A stretch of DNA of 64,000 bases, taken from assembly GCF_020360975.1 (NCBI RefSeq), contig NW_025408669.1, positions 6,262,001 to 6,326,000 on the forward strand, given 5' to 3'. This document shows positions 61,301 to 64,000 of this stretch, piece after piece. The notes beneath the pieces were generated by a model. It did no database searches. It saw nothing but the letters and a program-made list of their open reading frames with translations, and was not told where the DNA came from. This DNA is from Hirsutella rhossiliensis (lineage: Eukaryota; Ascomycota; Sordariomycetes; Hypocreales; Ophiocordycipitaceae). The stretch's first letter is position 1. Each line of letters starts with the position of its first letter. A program made the position numbers and the translations under genes.

Positions 61301-63742
61301 AAGCTAATATTAAAGGATATTAAAAAGACTAAATTAATAATAGCTTTTTTAAGGGTAGCTATTATATTTACTTATTTATCTCCTTACTCTTAATAAACTT
61401 CTTTTCTTAATAGGTCTATATAAGTTTATAAAGGGTTTTACTAAGATAGCGAACTATTTAATCTAGATTTAATAGTATCTTATAATACTAAGAAAAGCTT
61501 TAATATATATTATATTAAGGTATCTTATTTATTTCTTAATCTTAATAACTTTAGCTTTTATAAAGCACCTTTTATTTATTCTATAAATATAACTAATAAC
61601 TTTAGTTATTTACTAGTAGATTTTTAATTTAGCCTTTATAATTATATAGCTATAGAGTTTAATATTAACTAGGACTTTATTAAGGTTAATAAGGTATTTA
61701 AAGAAAAATCTCCTTACTTTTAGCGCTACCTCTTTATTATTATATATTATATTAGGCCCCTTAATACCTATACTATTAAGGGAATTCTTATAGATATTTA
61801 ATATAAGGTCTTTTAGGATTCTTTATAGTACCCTTATAAATTAGCCGACTAAGTTTATAGCCCTTTAAGGGAGTATTTATATATATAAGAGGCTAATAAG
61901 TATCGCGAATATTATTAAGTTATAGCTTTTAATATTAAAAGGGATTTAATTATAGCCTAAAAAAAGGTCTAAAAAGGAAAGAATCTTATATATTAAGAAG
62001 TAGTTACTAAAATTATTTATATTTAGTTATAGGTTTATATCTCTTATTATAATAGTATTTATATATATAGTAGAATTAATTAAGTATAGCCTTTTATTAT
62101 TTCTTACTATAAGGAAAAGGAGGTTCTTATAAGGCCTATACCCTTTTTTAAGGACTTTTATTTTTAGTTTAAATTTAAGAATAATAATAACTTTCTACTT
62201 TATTACTTTTAAGATTAAAATTAAAGCTACTTACTATACCTTATATTTTATTATCTTAATAACCTATAGGAGGGCTATAGCTAGGTCGACTTTACCTTTT
62301 TTTATAAAGTCCTAAGATAACGCTACTTTCTTATTAAATAAAATACTATTAAAGATCCGGATTTCTATCTTTATAAGAAAGCCCTTAACTTATTCATAAA
62401 TTACTTTACGTCTATCTTATATTAGCCGCTTTTCTTTCTATATATTAAAGAAGTTTCTTATTAAGTATTTTAAGTAAGGTCTAAGCTATATCTTATCTTT
62501 AATAGTATTTTACTTTTTTTACTTTTAGTTAAGGTCCCCTTTTAATATTAAGCTATTTAATAAAGTATTATTAATAAGGTTAATCTTATTTACTTTTATT
62601 TTAAAGAGAGTATTAACTCTTAGATTATATAATCTAATAGGTCGTTTCCTCTTTATCTTATCTTTAACCTTTTAAATCTTTTTAAACTTCTTTCTAGCTT
62701 TAATAATACTTTTCTTAAATTCTTTAATAGCCTTTATAACTATAACTTTAATAATATCTTTTACTATTTTAAATCTAATAGCTAGAATCGCTTTATCTCC
62801 TTCCTTTATAATTAATTACTATTATACTAGTACTATTAAGGGCTTATTTATACTAGTATAAGCTAGGTTAAGGACCTAGTTAGCGCCCCCTTTATAACTA
62901 AGGATCTTACCTCTTAGTAAGAGAATCTTAGCTATTATAGTATCCGAAAAGTAGTTTCTTTATAATTATTAAGTAGCTCTTAGGTTATCTTCTTTAATAT
63001 TTATTACTAAAGCCTTTAAAAGAATTCTTAGGAGCTAGGTAGTTAATTCTTATATAGTCTCCTTAAGCTTTAGTCTTTTATATATATCTTTATTAACTAT
63101 TATAGTTATAGTTTAAAAGGAATTTACTATATTAACCTCGTTTAAGAGCTCTTATTTAATAGCTACTACCGCTAGTATAACTACTTAAATAGTACCGATC
63201 TAATATTTAACTTATATATCGCCGTTCCTTAAGGAATAGTTAAATAATATACGCGCGGCTTTAATAAATAGTATACTTAGGATAAAAGGGACTAAGACTT
63301 TATTAATATAATATAAAGATAGATTAGTATCTAAGCTATACTTAAATAAATATTAGTCTCTACCTCCTTAACTATATCTATAAGGGACCTAGTATACGCC
63401 GTCGTTAATACTCTTATTAATAGGATTTTAAGCCTATATATATTTATATATCTTTTTATAATAAGGTTTCTTTTAGACCTAGTATTAATTAAAGCGCTTA
63501 GAACTTTACCTTTCTAGCTACTAAGCTATACTTAAATATAAGGTAGGTCTTATATATACTTAAGCGAGCGGAAGGGTATAAGGAGTATATTTATATATAT
63601 TATAGGAATAGTTATAAGGTCTTTTAAAGTTATCTCTTAGTATCGTATTAAGAGTACTACTTCCTATATAATAAATTCGACTTTTCTTAGTCTTATTACT
63701 ATTAAAGTTTATTAATTAAATAGTCCTTAAGCTAGTTATATT
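61301..63742 (-). mobile_element. Antisense Gypsy I: protease to RNase H
   Basis: The reverse complement matches 922-3340 of the first Gypsy I copy, including the RT region (about 61700-62100), the segment around 62600 matching 2000-2080 (AGAGTATTAACTCTTAGATT) and the protease region (about 63300-63540). Together with 48009-49785 it forms one original antisense element split by the LINE at a point corresponding to position about 3340. It is cut at 63742 by a Copia LTR. Confidence 0.8.
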
Positions 63743-64000
63743 TATTATAAAGCGTAGCTTAATTTTATTATTCTTAGAGATATCCCTTAGTATAAGGGAC
63801 CTAAGAAGCTAAAAAATAGGTTTTAAGGAAGGAGCTAAAAAGAGGTATAGAGAGGAGGGTAGGGGTAAGAAGGAAAGTAAAAGTAGCGATAGCTTCTTAT
63901 AAAGGTAGCGAAAGATAAGACGGATATACTAATAACGGCTAGAAAAAAAGGGAAAAACTAGTAAAAAGCTTAGTAGTTGAAAGGATATTAGTAGCTTCTT
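63743..64000 (+). mobile_element. Copia LTR running off the window
   Basis: TATTATAAAGCGTAGCTTAA start; follows the 29238-29714 LTR for 258 bp to the window edge. It could be the 5' LTR of another element lying to the right, or a solo LTR. Confidence 0.8.

Overview
This is a 64 kb piece of a filamentous ascomycete (Pezizomycotina-type) genome. It is almost entirely a graveyard of transposable elements destroyed by repeat-induced point mutation (RIP). CpA and TpG dinucleotides are nearly absent over about 60 kb while CpG is kept, which is the CpA-to-TpA signature of RIP. Cys and His codons have become Tyr, Gln and Trp codons have become TAA/TAG, ATG has become ATA, and catalytic Asp has become Asn. 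As a result almost no open frame survives, although the ancestral domains can still be read through the stops. No species can be named from the sequence.

Layout. 1-4224: Ty3/Gypsy family I (+). 4225-5866: 3' LTR and antisense accessory gene of a family II-like Gypsy relic. 6064-9460: internally deleted Ty1/Copia (+). 9567-14940: two direct LTR-like repeats flanking the 5' part of an antisense Copia. 14942-17552: Tad1-like LINE (+). 17785-18435: antisense Gypsy II fragment. 19405-21847: a unique island that has escaped RIP. 21634-22155: duplications that cross the edge of RIP. 22262-23386: LINE fragment (-). 23387-24612: a second island carrying the one convincing host gene. 24613-26868: Copia pieces. 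27091-35890: LINE (-) interrupted by a complete Copia (29238-35526, 477-bp LTRs, TTATT target duplication). 36050-41133: unassigned mutated repeats. 41134-63742: a nested stack in which an antisense Gypsy I is broken by Gypsy II (41134-48008) and by a LINE, and the LINE is itself broken by Gypsy III (53316-61123, 257-bp LTRs, CTATT target duplication). 63743-64000: start of another Copia LTR.

The host gene (23927-24538) encodes a 203-residue secreted protein with a signal peptide, 14 cysteines and a duplicated CC-x12-C-x23/24-C module. This is the profile of a candidate effector or other secreted Cys-rich protein. Its leader region carries a TATA box, a 39-bp perfect tandem duplication and a 19-bp perfect inverted repeat. 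A Copia LTR that is only partly mutated lies 75 bp behind it.

The most unusual signals are three. First, antisense accessory genes lie between pol and the 3' LTR in the Gypsy elements; one of them shows conserved protein blocks in two diverged copies. Second, there is a tandem array of 88-bp units in which RIP starts exactly at a unit boundary. Third, surviving CpA sites are biased toward GCA contexts.
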